Below are positions 1 to 10,902 of a DNA stretch of 64,000 bases, piece by piece; the first letter of the stretch is position 1; each line of letters starts with the position of its first letter. The stretch comes from Polyodon spathula. Its lineage: Eukaryota > Chordata > Actinopteri > Acipenseriformes > Polyodontidae. Below the pieces are notes generated by a model, which was given only the letters and a program-made list of their open reading frames with translations, was not told where the DNA came from and made no database searches. Location of the stretch: the NCBI RefSeq assembly GCF_017654505.1, contig NC_054553.1, positions 12,839,549-12,903,548 of the forward strand. Reading direction: 5' to 3'. Position numbers and translations under genes: made by a program.

Positions 1-2895
1 GTGAAGGAACTTTCTTGTGTTTCAGTGTCTGGCAGAATGAAGGCCCTGCTTTTGAAACTCACAGCAGAATTCCATGATGAATAGGGGCTGTACACTTCCA
101 GCTCTCTGTCATATCAGCACACACTGGCATGTGGGCTGCAGCCTGCTTTGCATTAAAAGTGTCCTTCAGCAAGAGCCTCCGTCTGGTGGAAAAATTGTGT
201 TCATGAGATTGATTAGTCAGTGCGCTTTATGATCCTAAATAATGTGTGGTGATCAAACAGCTGTGTGAACTGCTATGCAAACAAACCAGCGAGCAAGCAA
301 ACCAGAGGCAGCTGCAAACAAAGAGAATATTAAGAAACACTTGCTGTTCTGAACTTCATGCGTAATGGCTCTGCATTATGTAGCAGGTACCTATTCTAAA
401 AAGGGAGTGGTTTTCAGTGAAGATTTCTGATTTGGTCTCATTGACGTACGTCTGTGACAAATGAGGTGTCAGAATGAATCTGGATAGATGGGGCTATTTT
501 GTAGATTTATTGTGTAATGGCTTGAGTGTTGATGGCACTGCAAACACCTCCTGGCGTTCTGGAATATATAAAAGTTGCATCTCCCTTTTGATAATCAGTT
601 TCAGAGTGCACCAAGTACAGTAGCTAGGTATCAGATGGGAACGATGTCTCATTAAGATCAACTGTAGTGCTTTTCTAACTTAATGATCTATTCTAATACA
701 TGTTGTACAGGGTGCTGTATGCTGCAGGCTGCTATCCATCCCCATGAGAGGCATGTGTGGGATCTTGTACATCTACAATGCACCCTATATTTTGTGTTAT
801 ATAGTTAAATAAGAGTAATAAAACAGTATAGCTGATCCAAATTTCAATCTAATACAAGCCATCAGATACATTTCAAGTAGGTACATCATGCTGATATCGG
901 GGAATATTGCAGCCATTTGGTACAGTTCTTGAATCTCTGTGTTTCCCTGTGAGCTTGGCTAGCTGCTCTAGATGTGTACAACCTCAGACAGACACTTTAA
1001 TCACTGCTGAGTCACGAACGTATGGAGACAGTTGTCATAAAACTTACCACACAGTGAAAGAGCAGAGCATGCAGGCCACAAGCCGGGTCAAGAACGGAGA
1101 TCCCTATTGTCTTTAATCAAACGTTAAGTAGCGAATGGCTGTGTGCCCTTTCTAAAAATAAAAACCGGATTAGTATGTTGAATATTTTTTCCACGTGTGC
1201 AATAAACTCAGGGACGGGTCTGGAATCATTGAGGGAACTCCCTTCAATCTACGTTAAGATGTCTTACCCCCCCCCCCCCATTGTGATTCCAATTTGAAAT
1301 AAACAGTTCTTAATAGTAAGGGCTTGTTGTTTAAAAACCAAGCCCGACTCTGAATAAACTCTCTTTGCCTGTTAAGTGACTTGAGAGCAGCTATGAAGCA
1401 GACGACTCCCCTCAGGACTCATGGGATGCTGAACTCTAAATATTCACCTAAGTCTGGTAGTGTACAATAGATGGCCATGTACCAAAGTTAACATACCTCT
1501 AGTATCGTAATTCTGAAGCTGATAATTTTACTGTGATTGGAAGGGAAAAAAAGAGGTGTGTGGGCAGTTTAAGAGAAGCAAGTAAAACTCATGTTGCATA
1601 GTAGTTCCACAGGTTCCAGGTTTTAATATGCACTTGATTAGTCACAGTGGCTATAGGTAACAAGCTCAGATGTGTCTTATTAAACGCCTAGTGAAACCAG
1701 GAATGGCTCAAACTGCTACGCAATGGGAGTCTTGTTTCCATTCTGGAGTTATATTTTCAAAGAAGTTTCATTTGAGTAGCCTGGCTGGAGTCAGACCATG
1801 TAATCTTTAGCACATAAAGTGATTACCAGGAAGGTTTCATTTATTGATTTCATATCTGAGCTGTCCAACCGTTTTGGTTAAAATAGCCGATGATGTTGAA
1901 GTAGAAATAAATAGACTTGAAAGCCTGGGATAGCGCCAGGATAAAAGGAAGATAATGACATTTAAACCAGAACTTACCAGGCTTATTTTGGGGGTTAAGT
2001 GTTTCTCTCACATTATTAATGTCTGGTTTCCCCAACCCTGACTAGTAGTCACCTTGGTCTGCCTATTGTTACCTCAGGTAAGCTAGTTTGAGTAAAATGA
2101 CTTGTGCTATTAAGTTTGTACTGTGAAAGCGTAGCAGAGAGTCTTGTCTCAACGATGTAGCTCTTGGAATGTGGAATATTTCAGCTGTTTTGTTCTTGCA
2201 GTAGCAGAGTGCCAGGCTTGTTGCATAGCTTTGTCTAGTCTGTTTAACTTTAGAGTTATCTTGGGCTTTAGAGTTTTGTTTTGGAGGAAACGCTTAGTAA
2301 CCTAGGTCTGTTTCCTGGCTCCTTGTGCCTGCGGACAACCTTGACAACGGGAAAGTGAAAACCAAATTCCAAAGACGTCCACCAATGGCCCCAAGAAAGG
2401 TTTTCATTTTACAGATTCATCTTTACTTTTGAAGTAGCACAAAGGGGGTTAAGAGGCACAGCGGACAATTTGAATGGAGTTTGTTGGTCTCAGTGTAACT
2501 CCCACCACCAGTCTGGTGTTGTGTGACTCTTCCAGATGAGAGAATAAACAACAAGCACTTTCAGGTGATGCTGTCATTCATTGTGGGTCATTTTTTATTA
2601 ATGATTGAAACTAGTGGGTTTGAGATACTGCTATTTAATCTGATACACATCTGTGTTCTACAATTATGATTGATTGTGGCTTTTGTCAAAAAAAAAAAAA
2701 AAGTTTTCTGGTTGTTCTTTAACCCCCCCCCCCCCCCCCATCAGAATTTCTTTCCAATACATATTTCAATTGATTGAGGTGCTGTTTACAAAGCACTTGG
2801 ATGCCGTTCCTCTTGTACTATATGTGTGCATTTTGATGGTATTCTGATCTCTGTGTTGCATGTTTTAATGCAGATTTCTCTTATTTATCTTCCAG
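1..2895 (+). other. MAMLD1 intron upstream of the first visible coding exon
   Basis: No gene is visible here. The stretch precedes a good splice acceptor (pyrimidine-rich run ending in tccag at 2891-2895), so it is most simply the 3' part of the intron that separates the unseen 5' exon(s) from the large exon. It holds a run of 15 A at 2688-2702 and 17 C at 2723-2739, plus a shorter C run near 1268-1279. The open frames at 907-1116 (+) and 1850-2035 (-) have no family resemblance and no composition bias that would support coding. Confidence 0.6.
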
Positions 2896-4539
2896 CTACA
2901 AGGGTCAATCAAGAGAAAGCTGGTGGATGGTAGCTCGTCTGCAGTTAATGGCATCTCAGATGGTATGATCCCAGGGAACAGCAAGAGACTCTGCCTTGAA
3001 GATGTTACATTGGCGATGGGCCAAGGGTCCAACAACAGCATGTCAAGGCCTGACCTGCAGAACTCTCCTTTTGCACCAAGTGCACCAGTAGCCAGCCATT
3101 TAGGACAAATGAATGGCAATGGCATGGGCTCTCCTTTCTCCTCGGAGATCAAGCAGAGCCCGGGGGGAAGACACAACCGCATGCTTCCCTACGACTCCAA
3201 TGGCCCCCAGTCGGTTGAGCAAGAACTGCAGGAGCTCCTAGATGAACTGACCAAAAACCCAGACCCCTCTCTCAACGAGCTGGACCCTTCTCTCAACGAG
3301 ATTTTGGATGAGCCGGTTAGCGTAGGTTTTATGCACCCAGATGCAAACAGCACCCCCAAACATTCCCCTCAGAACACCGCACACTTGGAGAACCACCTGA
3401 CCAGCAAGGAGTTTTCCCCAGGTTTTAGTCAGGCCTCTGTGGGCTCGCCCCAAGTTGGTCCCCCTTCAGCTGGCACACCATACACCCTGCCACATTCCTC
3501 CAAACCTGTGCCATCAGTCTTGTCTGGAAGCGGGCAGAATCAAAGCCAGAGTCAAGCCCGCTCGCCCATGCTGTCTGCTGCCTTGTCAAGTTGGCACGAG
3601 GTATCGCATGCCCAGCAATTGAAACAGATGGCTGCCAGCAAGCATGGCTCCACGAACCAGCAACAGCAACAACAACAACAAGCAGCTCAGGTATCCAACT
3701 GGCCGCCTATGCAGTCTTCGGGACCTTCTCCACCTTACAGGACAGAGAAACTGCCCAGTTCCTCCCCACACCAGCAGCCATTCAGCCCGCAAAACAATCT
3801 GGCCAGCAATATTCAGAGCCCTCAGAATTCCTTGATCTCCAACATGACTTCCAGTAACCCCCCCTCCACTGGGCCCTCGCCTCCTTACAGACCTGAGAAG
3901 CTTGCTAGCCCAGCTCTGGGCCAGCCCCCGTTCAGCCCGCAGAACCCTATGTTGCCCAACATGGCGGCCACAAGCCTTCCCAGCAACAGCATCCAGAGCC
4001 CTCAAGCCAGCATGCTCCCGAACCTGTCTTCCTCAAGCACGAGGCCATCACCGCCTTACAGGCCTGACAAGCTTTCCAGCCCCACCATTCAGCAACATAC
4101 CTTCAGCCCTCAAAACCCCATGGTGACCAACGCCAGTAACCCAGCCAGTAACATGCAGCTTTACAAGGCCATGACTTCCACTCAATCAAACAATCTGAAC
4201 ATGATGATGTCTCAGCCTCAGTCAGCTCAGCAACAGCAGCAACAAGCGCCACACACCAGCGCTCTCCAACCTGGCATGATGAATAAAAACACCATGAACC
4301 AAGACCATTACTCCTTTAACAACACCAAGCCGTTAAGCCATTTCGACCCTGATTCTCCCGGGAAGATGGCGCCCATGCCTGGAGGACCTGGTCAGCCTCC
4401 CTTGGCTCACTATTTGCAGCAGCAGCCACAGCCACCCCCCCAGGCCAGTCATTCCCAACTCCTGCAGCAGCAGCTACAGCAGCGCATGCAGAGGAACAAC
4501 ATGCAGCCTGGAGGACTCTTACCACCACACAGCAGACAG
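2896..4539 (+). CDS. MAMLD1: MAMLD1 large coding exon (partial gene, 548 codons)
   Basis: This exon encodes 548 residues with no stop, starting LQGSIKRKLVDG and ending SRQ just before a GT donor (cag|gtaggc at 4540). The acceptor tccag ends at 2895; both ends are phase 0. No start codon is claimed, because the reading frame comes in from an upstream exon. Diagnostic blocks recalled from MAMLD1 are KRLCLEDVTLAMG, ELQELLDELTK.PDPS.NELD, TPK...HLE..L.SKEF and NTKPLSHF. A pure Gln run lies near 3660-3690. The motif SPPYR..KL followed by F.PQN occurs three times, starting at residues 276, 326 and 383 of the exon. MAMLD1 is a nuclear Mastermind-like transcriptional coactivator; in mammals it acts in fetal gonad steroidogenesis and human variants cause hypospadias (established knowledge). 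The KRK block at the start resembles the equivalent junction in MAML1-3. Family assignment is strong; choice of MAMLD1 over MAML1-3 rests on the CLEDVTLAMG block. Confidence 0.93.
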
Positions 4540-4785
4540 GTAGGCTGACGCTTTTATTGAACGTGGAGGACATTCTCAACCTGCTTGTCTTATTCCCTAC
4601 AATATATACAGTACAGTAGTGGAGCTGTACATATGTTGCACTAACATACATATAAAATGCTGTTTACCCAATTGAGAAGAAAGTTGATATGGACATTCTG
4701 TAGCACAGATTTTTGAGATTATCAGAATCTGTAGATATCTGGAGATTACTTGGGTACATACTGTACTGGTAAGGTAAAACTACAA

Positions 4786-4816
4786 GTAGACAAACATTTC
4801 GGATCATGCTTTCTTC
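4786..4816 (-). repeat. Penelope/hammerhead-like tail motif, copy 1
   Basis: On the - strand the sequence reads CTGAAGA, a spacer of about ten bases, then CGAAATGTTTGTC. The same arrangement, including the AGACAAACATTT flank seen on the + strand, recurs at 11975-12010. It resembles the conserved CTGANGA...GAAA core carried by Penelope-like retroelements, but the internal stem is not well paired in this copy. Confidence 0.35.
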
Positions 4817-4845
4817 AGTACATTGAAGAAAGAACTAGCCAAAAC

Positions 4846-4848
<3 letters not shown>

Positions 4849-4899
<51 letters not shown>
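4849..4899 (+). repeat. (AG)n microsatellite
   Basis: Uninterrupted AG dinucleotide run of about 51 bases inside the MAMLD1 intron. Confidence 0.97.
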
Positions 4900-4900
<1 letters not shown>

Positions 4901-5492
4901 GCAAGCAAAGAAATTTGTCCAGTTAGCCCATTCCCACTCTCTGACCATTTTAATAAAAAAAAATCTCATGCAGCCTAATTGTTTTAAGTCATCTAAATGT
5001 TTGTTCTGTGATTCACATGTCAAGAATTTTGGTGTCTCTCCTGTCATGCTTTTTCATTCATTTAGCAATCTGTTTGATGTGACAGATTGAGATCTGTTTG
5101 CACTGCATTTCAAACGAAGGAAAACTTTATATAGAGGCACTACAAATGCTGGTGTTTTCTATACATTTTATTATATCAAGATCAAGTTTCCTATTGTTTT
5201 GCTTGCAATACACAAAGATAATGTCATTTAAATCTGCCTACTCTTTCAAGAATATTTAGTTGTGTCCCTTGACATTCTTTATGAATTTCAATATTATTGT
5301 CAGAATTAGGTAATGCTAATTACAGAAATATTTTAACAAGAGTTTAACAACTTGTTTAGAAAAATATCTCAAGACAAATATTTGAACTACAGTTTGAACA
5401 GTGAATGGGTTTTGACTCGGATAACAAAGGAATGTACAAAAAAGAAACACACCCAAAGTGTGAGTGAGTGGCTATAGCAGAGGAAATGAGTT

Positions 5493-5599
<107 letters not shown>

Positions 5600-6569
5600 C
5601 CCAGTGTTTCAGGAGAGGTGCAGCTTTATGAGGGGAGGGGGGGAGGGGGGGGCAGTTGGTGGAGAGAATAGAAAAGGCATGAAATTTGATCCCTGTGGCA
5701 GGCAGAGAAACAGAGAGTGCAGCTGTTAAGGGCCAAGGAAATTTGACTTTATTTTGTTGTTTTAGCAGACTTCCGAAGAAGTGGGAGGATACATTTTTAG
5801 AAACGGAAGAAAAATCTTAAATAATAATTTATGCATCTTTTCATGCACCACAATTTTGCAGATTGTAAATTGCCTGATATTTTCTTTTGCTGCAAAGTTT
5901 TCACCTTTTGTAAAGGAAATCAAAACTGATTGAACTTGTTATAAACAACTTAGGTGCACACTGTTAATGTCCTTAATGTCTAGTTTGGTACACACTTGAA
6001 AAAACATACTAAAGTTTAGTAATTGACTGAAGAATGGTAATGCTTTGTAAAGACCATATGCAACCATGCATAAACTGCAAAAATACTGTGCCAGCAGAAA
6101 TTTTACAATGCTATGAAGAGCCTACAAATAATGAAATATTATCTCCTACACTGTGTGTGAAGGCCCTGGCTGAAACATTTACCTGCTTGACTTTTAAAAT
6201 ATTACACAATAAAGAATGTGTAAAGAAGCAGTACCGCTCTCAGGAGAGTCCAGGATAAAGTGCATTTGAACAGTGTGAAGAAGGGCAAGGCAAAGAAAGA
6301 CTGGGGTCCAACACTGCACTGTCTTCTAGACAAATGAAATAGTGATGTCAAAAATGGACTTTTTCATATTCTTCTTCAGCAACAGTGAATGATGAGACTT
6401 AACATGGTGTGCAGCAGAACTAATGAGAGAGGCCAAGCTTTCACTTCTCATAGTCGACTTAACGAATCTGAAGAGCTTAGGGGAGAGGGTTCCACTGGAA
6501 GAAAACTTCATGGGGGCTGGGCATTGAACACAAGAACATATAATATGAATCAAGCAGCTCTGTGTAGCT

Positions 6570-6573
<4 letters not shown>

Positions 6574-6638
<65 letters not shown>

Positions 6639-6641
6639 GTG
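6574..6641 (+). repeat. (TG)n microsatellite
   Basis: TG dinucleotide run with one CG interruption near 6633. Open frames on both strands across it are repeat translations. Confidence 0.97.
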
Positions 6642-6827
6642 CACACAGTGTATATATACTCTCAGGCTGTGGCAGGTAGCTACTGTATACACTGAGCAGC
6701 AACTTCTCTAGTTTTGTTTCCTACATATTTGCATTTTTTAAGTTGCTAAATTAACAGGACATGTGTCCCTTATATGTTCAGAATACACTTCAGTTTCTGT
6801 CTCCCCCATTTCAGACTAATAACATAG

Positions 6828-6830
<3 letters not shown>

Positions 6831-6881
<51 letters not shown>

Positions 6882-6886
6882 CTCTC
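6831..6886 (+). repeat. (TC)n microsatellite
   Basis: TC dinucleotide run with minor interruptions near 6871-6878. Confidence 0.95.
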
Positions 6887-8453
6887 ACATATGATCAAAC
6901 CAAATAGACAGATTTAAACATCTACTGTCTGATTGTGTAATTGCTGCTGCTGCTAAAAGAAAAAAACCCTAACGCTAAGTAGATCTCCCTGGTTAACATG
7001 CCGAAGAGGAAAGGGAGATTTGATTTCAAAGGGGCCGAGGCAGTTTCAATGCCAGCGTCGGGGCCTTTGAGGGAGTCGGGAGTGTTTGAAGGCAGACAGC
7101 AACCCCCTCCAGCTAATTTGAGTGCCTTTTGATTAGGTGAATGAAGGGGATAATGAATGCAGTGCTTTTAAGGTGTAGAAAGGGGGCATAAATTCAGGGT
7201 TTACAGTTTGGCTTCTTGACAGTTTTGCTGCACAGATGTAGGGTCTTCTTGTGGATTTTTTTTTTCTTGTGTACATTTTTGGAAAGTTTGTTTGAACTTG
7301 CAGTTCCTCTTTTATAGGGGTGAGGCGGGGAAGACTGTTGGTGTACTTTCACAAGTCGTTCATCAGCAGCTACTTGACTGTTTTTTGGGGTTTTTTTTTT
7401 GCTTTAATACAACACCAGTATTCATAGCTGAAACCAATCCATCATACATTGTAAGGAAACATTATCCCACTACAGCCATATTCACAAGCATTTTCTTAAA
7501 CCTTTTCCTCAACTCCCATTTGCAGAACTTGCCAATTTTAGAATATGCACAAAATCCAGGAGAACCATTGTAAATGCAGGTCTGTATGTATGCTTAGTAT
7601 TACACAAGGCACATTTAACAAGTCTTTTTGTCACCCTTGGTGGCCTGGGTTCAAATTGAGTCACATGAAAGCAGTTTGCTTATCATAACCCCTGGGTATT
7701 TTGGAAAGTGTTTTCTGTAGGGGGGAGAAGAAGTATATTTCTAGTAAACAGGAATTAACCTGTTTGCCTTATTTTTCTGAATGGCAGCCAGTTACAGAAA
7801 ACTGTTGCTAATATGACTCTGCGTTTAGTAATACAAGAAAAAAAAATCATACCTGAGTCATCGCTGGCAGTAAAACTGTGTCGGCTTTCACTTTTCTTCT
7901 TCACTTTTTTCAATCAGTCCCTCGGTTTCCACAGTGGTGATTCGTCGCTGAACATTAGGGCTCTAGTCTCTGTACTTGCTGTGACAAACAATGAAATCTG
8001 GGGGTAAAAAGGGTGACAAACAGCACGCTCTAAACAACAAATGCACCCGAGTTGAGAGTTATAGGAAACTTTTCTTCAAACTTCACAATTTTGCTACATT
8101 AATGATCAGAATTTATGATTTTAGGTTAAACAAAACACCCCATAACAAAAAAATGAAAGCAGTGTTTGTCCTGTAAACACAGACAGAACTGTGAGGAGAT
8201 GGCTTCTTACTCTGTGCTCACTTAACCCTGTTGCAGTTTTATTTGTTTTGCTGCAGTAGCAGTGCAGTGTGCAGTTTAATTACCATCCATGCTGCTATTT
8301 GATTTGAGTCATTCTTAGGAAGCCACAACACAATCCACAAGACTAGTTTTGATATATAAACTGTAGAAAATGCAGATGCCGGTGCTACAAAAGTGTTCAA
8401 GAACAGTTTATAAACTCTGGGGTGCTTCGTCCTGGGATACAGATAATTATAAG

Positions 8454-9145
8454 TCTCCTCCAGTGAGAAATCCCATCGAAGGAGAAACAGTGCAAAGGAA
8501 TTCTCAATAAAAGCAATAGTCTATTTGAACATATTAAAAACCACAGTTAACACAACAATGACTTACGCATTTCGACCCGTAGGTCTTCTTCAGAGCACAA
8601 TAGAGATTCTGAACAATGAAGGCGCCACCTCCATCTAAATACAAATGAATAACAGTCATTTTAAATTTCAGGTGGTCATTCACTCACACATGTTAAAAAT
8701 CAGCCCTATCATTTGTGGGGGGTAGCAATCAATTAACACAAAACATTTTACAACTATCATAAAATTTGATTATTCTTACAATTAGAGTACAAGTACATCA
8801 AATTGCATTCCTCATTTCGTCCAAAAATGACTTAACATTTGGAATATAGTCTTTCAAAAGAAAGCAATCAATTAATCTATAACTGCAAAAAAGTTATTCA
8901 TTTAACAAATGTACAAAAATTATTATAATCTGTACATTGTCACACCTTTAGATACATTTTTAACAATTCATATTCTGAATTTCTTAATAAGGAGCAACAA
9001 TCTTTTAGCACATTACCCAGATGACAAACAGTACAATTTTTATTTTCTGACATCTTTCAGTTAGTATGCTCCATCGAATATCACATAACATAAAATATAA
9101 TCATTGCTGTCTTCATTTCTCCTTCGATGGGATTTCACACTGGAG

Positions 9146-9149
<4 letters not shown>
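8454..9149 (-). mobile_element. Penelope-like fragment or MITE bounded by 34-bp inverted repeats
   Basis: The 34 bases at 8454-8487 (TCTCCTCCAGTG...GGAGAAA) are repeated in inverted orientation at 9116-9149 with one mismatch, bounding 696 bp. Inside, near the left arm on the - strand, lies a CTGAAGA...GGTCGAAA motif typical of Penelope-like retroelement termini (see the separate entry). There is no reverse transcriptase or GIY-YIG coding sequence, so this is at most terminal sequence of such an element, or a non-autonomous derivative. The right arm abuts an (AT)n run that in turn abuts a Tc1 element. Confidence 0.55.
8555..8600 (-). ncRNA. Hammerhead-ribozyme-like motif
   Basis: On the - strand the order is CTGAAGA (8593-8587), a short hairpin GACC-TACG-GGTC, then GAAA (8573-8570) and TGCGTAAGTC. 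In hammerhead ribozymes the core is CUGANGA, stem II, GAA, then a stem III closed by A15.1-U16.1 and a cleavage base that is not G. All of these can be placed here: stem II has four pairs, A-U closes a very short stem III and A follows as the cleavage base. Stem III has T where Penelope-type copies usually have C, consistent with CpG decay. Stem I has only about three pairs, so activity is doubtful. Confidence 0.4.

Positions 9150-9230
<81 letters not shown>
9150..9230 (+). repeat. (AT)n microsatellite
   Basis: About 40 AT units lie exactly between the right arm of the 8454-9149 repeat and the left end of the Tc1 element. It may have grown from the TA target site of the Tc1 insertion. Confidence 0.97.
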
Positions 9231-9235
<5 letters not shown>

Positions 9236-10850
9236 CAGTCAAAAGTTTGAGTACACCTGCTTGAAACCAGGTTTTTCATGATTATCTATGCTTTTAACTG
9301 TATAAACTTGTTTATAAACACTTAATATTTCGTTATATGATACATGTACTTATATAAGCTGGTAATCATAAGTAAATTGCATTCAAAAATTTTATTTTTA
9401 AATGAAAATGTAAATTTTGTCAATTTCAATGAAATGGTCACCCAAAGCAAGGGGATTTCAGTCTGAAGCCCAAGTCAGTTAAAAGTCTGAAATGTGTATA
9501 ACACGGTGTTAGAACACTGGCCTAAGTACAAAAGTGTCTTTATTAGATGTTCTTTGAGTTAACTAGCATGTTACCTAATTAACCTTTTGTCACCAATTAT
9601 TGTTAACAGGTGAGGGTCCATGATTACTATAAATGTAGATAGCATAGACACAAGTTTGTCATTCCTGAATGTAAGGGCAAAATACGCTCACTTAAGCAAA
9701 TAAAAAAGGCAGTCTGTAATTACTTTAAGAAATGAAGGTCAATCTTTAAGCCAAATCGCAAGAACTTTGCAAGTGTCTGTAACTGCTGTGACCATTAAAC
9801 GATTTGAAGAAACTGGCACTCATGTGGACTGAACAAGGTCAGGCAGGCCAAGGTCAAGCCACAAGTCTGCGAAACCGGTGATTGACTGCCCCTGAAATAC
9901 AAGCTCAGCTAAATGCTACTAGAAGTACAGATATTTCCACATCAACAGTTCAGAGGAGATTGCGTGATGCTGGCCTAACGAAGAATTCCTGCAAAGAAAC
10001 CATTGTTAAGAGTGCAGAATAAGAGGAAGAGACTTGCCTGGGCCAAAAAACACAGAAACTGGACATTTGAGGAGTGGAAGGCGGTATTTTGGACCGATGA
10101 GTCAGAATTTGAAATATTTGGGTCCAACCGCCGAGTATTTGTAAGATGCAGAGAGGGTGAGCGCATGAGTTCTGCATGTGTGGTTCCCACTGTCAAGCAT
10201 GGAGGAGGCAGTGTCATGGTCTGGGGTTGCTTTGCTGGTGACAGAGTTGGTGATCTTTACCAAGTCCATGGCAAGCTCAACCAGCATGGCTGTCATAGCA
10301 TACTTCAGAGACATGCCGTTCCATCAGGATTACGGCTAGTTGGGCAGTCCTTCATTCTTCAGCAAGATAATGATCCGAAACACACCTCAAAGTTGTGCAA
10401 GAACTATCTGGTGAAGAAGGAAAGTGAAGGACAACTCGATCTAATGACCTGGCCTGCCCAGTCTCCAGACCTCAATCCCATAGAACTTGTATGGGATGAA
10501 CTGGACAGAAGAGTCAAAGCAAAGCTACCCACAAGTGCCCTACATCTCTGGGAATTGCTGCAGAAGAGCTGGGAAGACATGTCGGGTGATTTCCTGCTGA
10601 AACTTGTTAACCGAATGCCCTGCGTTTGTGAGGCTTTTATTAAGGCAAAGGGTGGGTATTTTGAGGAATCCAAGATTTAGAGACAATTTTCAATTTTCTT
10701 GGACATTGCTTTGATACTCCTTTTGTTTTGTATATTGTAACGTGTGTTTTCATTTTCAAGTATTTACAGAAACGTATACAACGTAAAACATTGTCAATTA
10801 TGAAAAAACCTAGTTTCCAGCAAGTGTACTCAAATTTTTGACTGGTACTG
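9231..10850 (+). mobile_element. Tc1/mariner transposon, decayed
   Basis: The left end begins AGTACCAGTCAAAAGTTTGA and the right end, read on the - strand, begins CAGTACCAGTCAAAAATTTG. The terminal inverted repeats continue for roughly 50 bp through a GAAAC.AGGTTTTT block. The left end lacks the leading C and abuts an (AT)n run; the right end abuts a TG/TGCG repeat, so the TA target duplication cannot be read cleanly. The element carries one transposase gene on the + strand whose 3' two-thirds is open. Length of 1.6 kb is normal for a fish Tc1 element. Confidence 0.92.
9676..10680 (+). pseudogene. Tc1-type transposase (N-terminal half broken)
   Basis: Tc1 transposases cut and paste their own element through an N-terminal paired-type DNA-binding domain and a DD34E catalytic domain. 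The catalytic part is an open 225-codon frame (10003-10680): WTDES carries the first Asp, QQDNDPKHTS the second, and SPDLNPIELVWDEL the Glu region, with HGGGSVMVWGCF between. Upstream, helix-turn-helix-like sequence (SLSQIARTL, then a GRP.. linker) can be read only by crossing a TGA near 9828 and a frameshift near 9980. The ATG-like start of the 225-codon frame is therefore not a real start. The triad looks intact but the DNA-binding half is dead, so no autonomous activity is expected. Confidence 0.92.
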
Positions 10851-10902
10851 TGTGCGTGCGTGCGTGCGTGCGCGTGTGCGCGTGTGTGTGTATATGTATA
10901 TA
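10851..10902 (+). repeat. (TGCG)n/(TG)n/(TA)n compound microsatellite
   Basis: TGCG tetranucleotides pass into CGTG/TG and then TATA units, directly adjoining the right end of the Tc1 element. Confidence 0.9.

Noticed and set aside
2865..4651. Several open frames on the - strand and in the other + frames across the large MAMLD1 exon
   Set aside because: They are shadows of the Gln/Pro/Ser-rich coding sequence; only the + frame has family motifs and proper splice phases.
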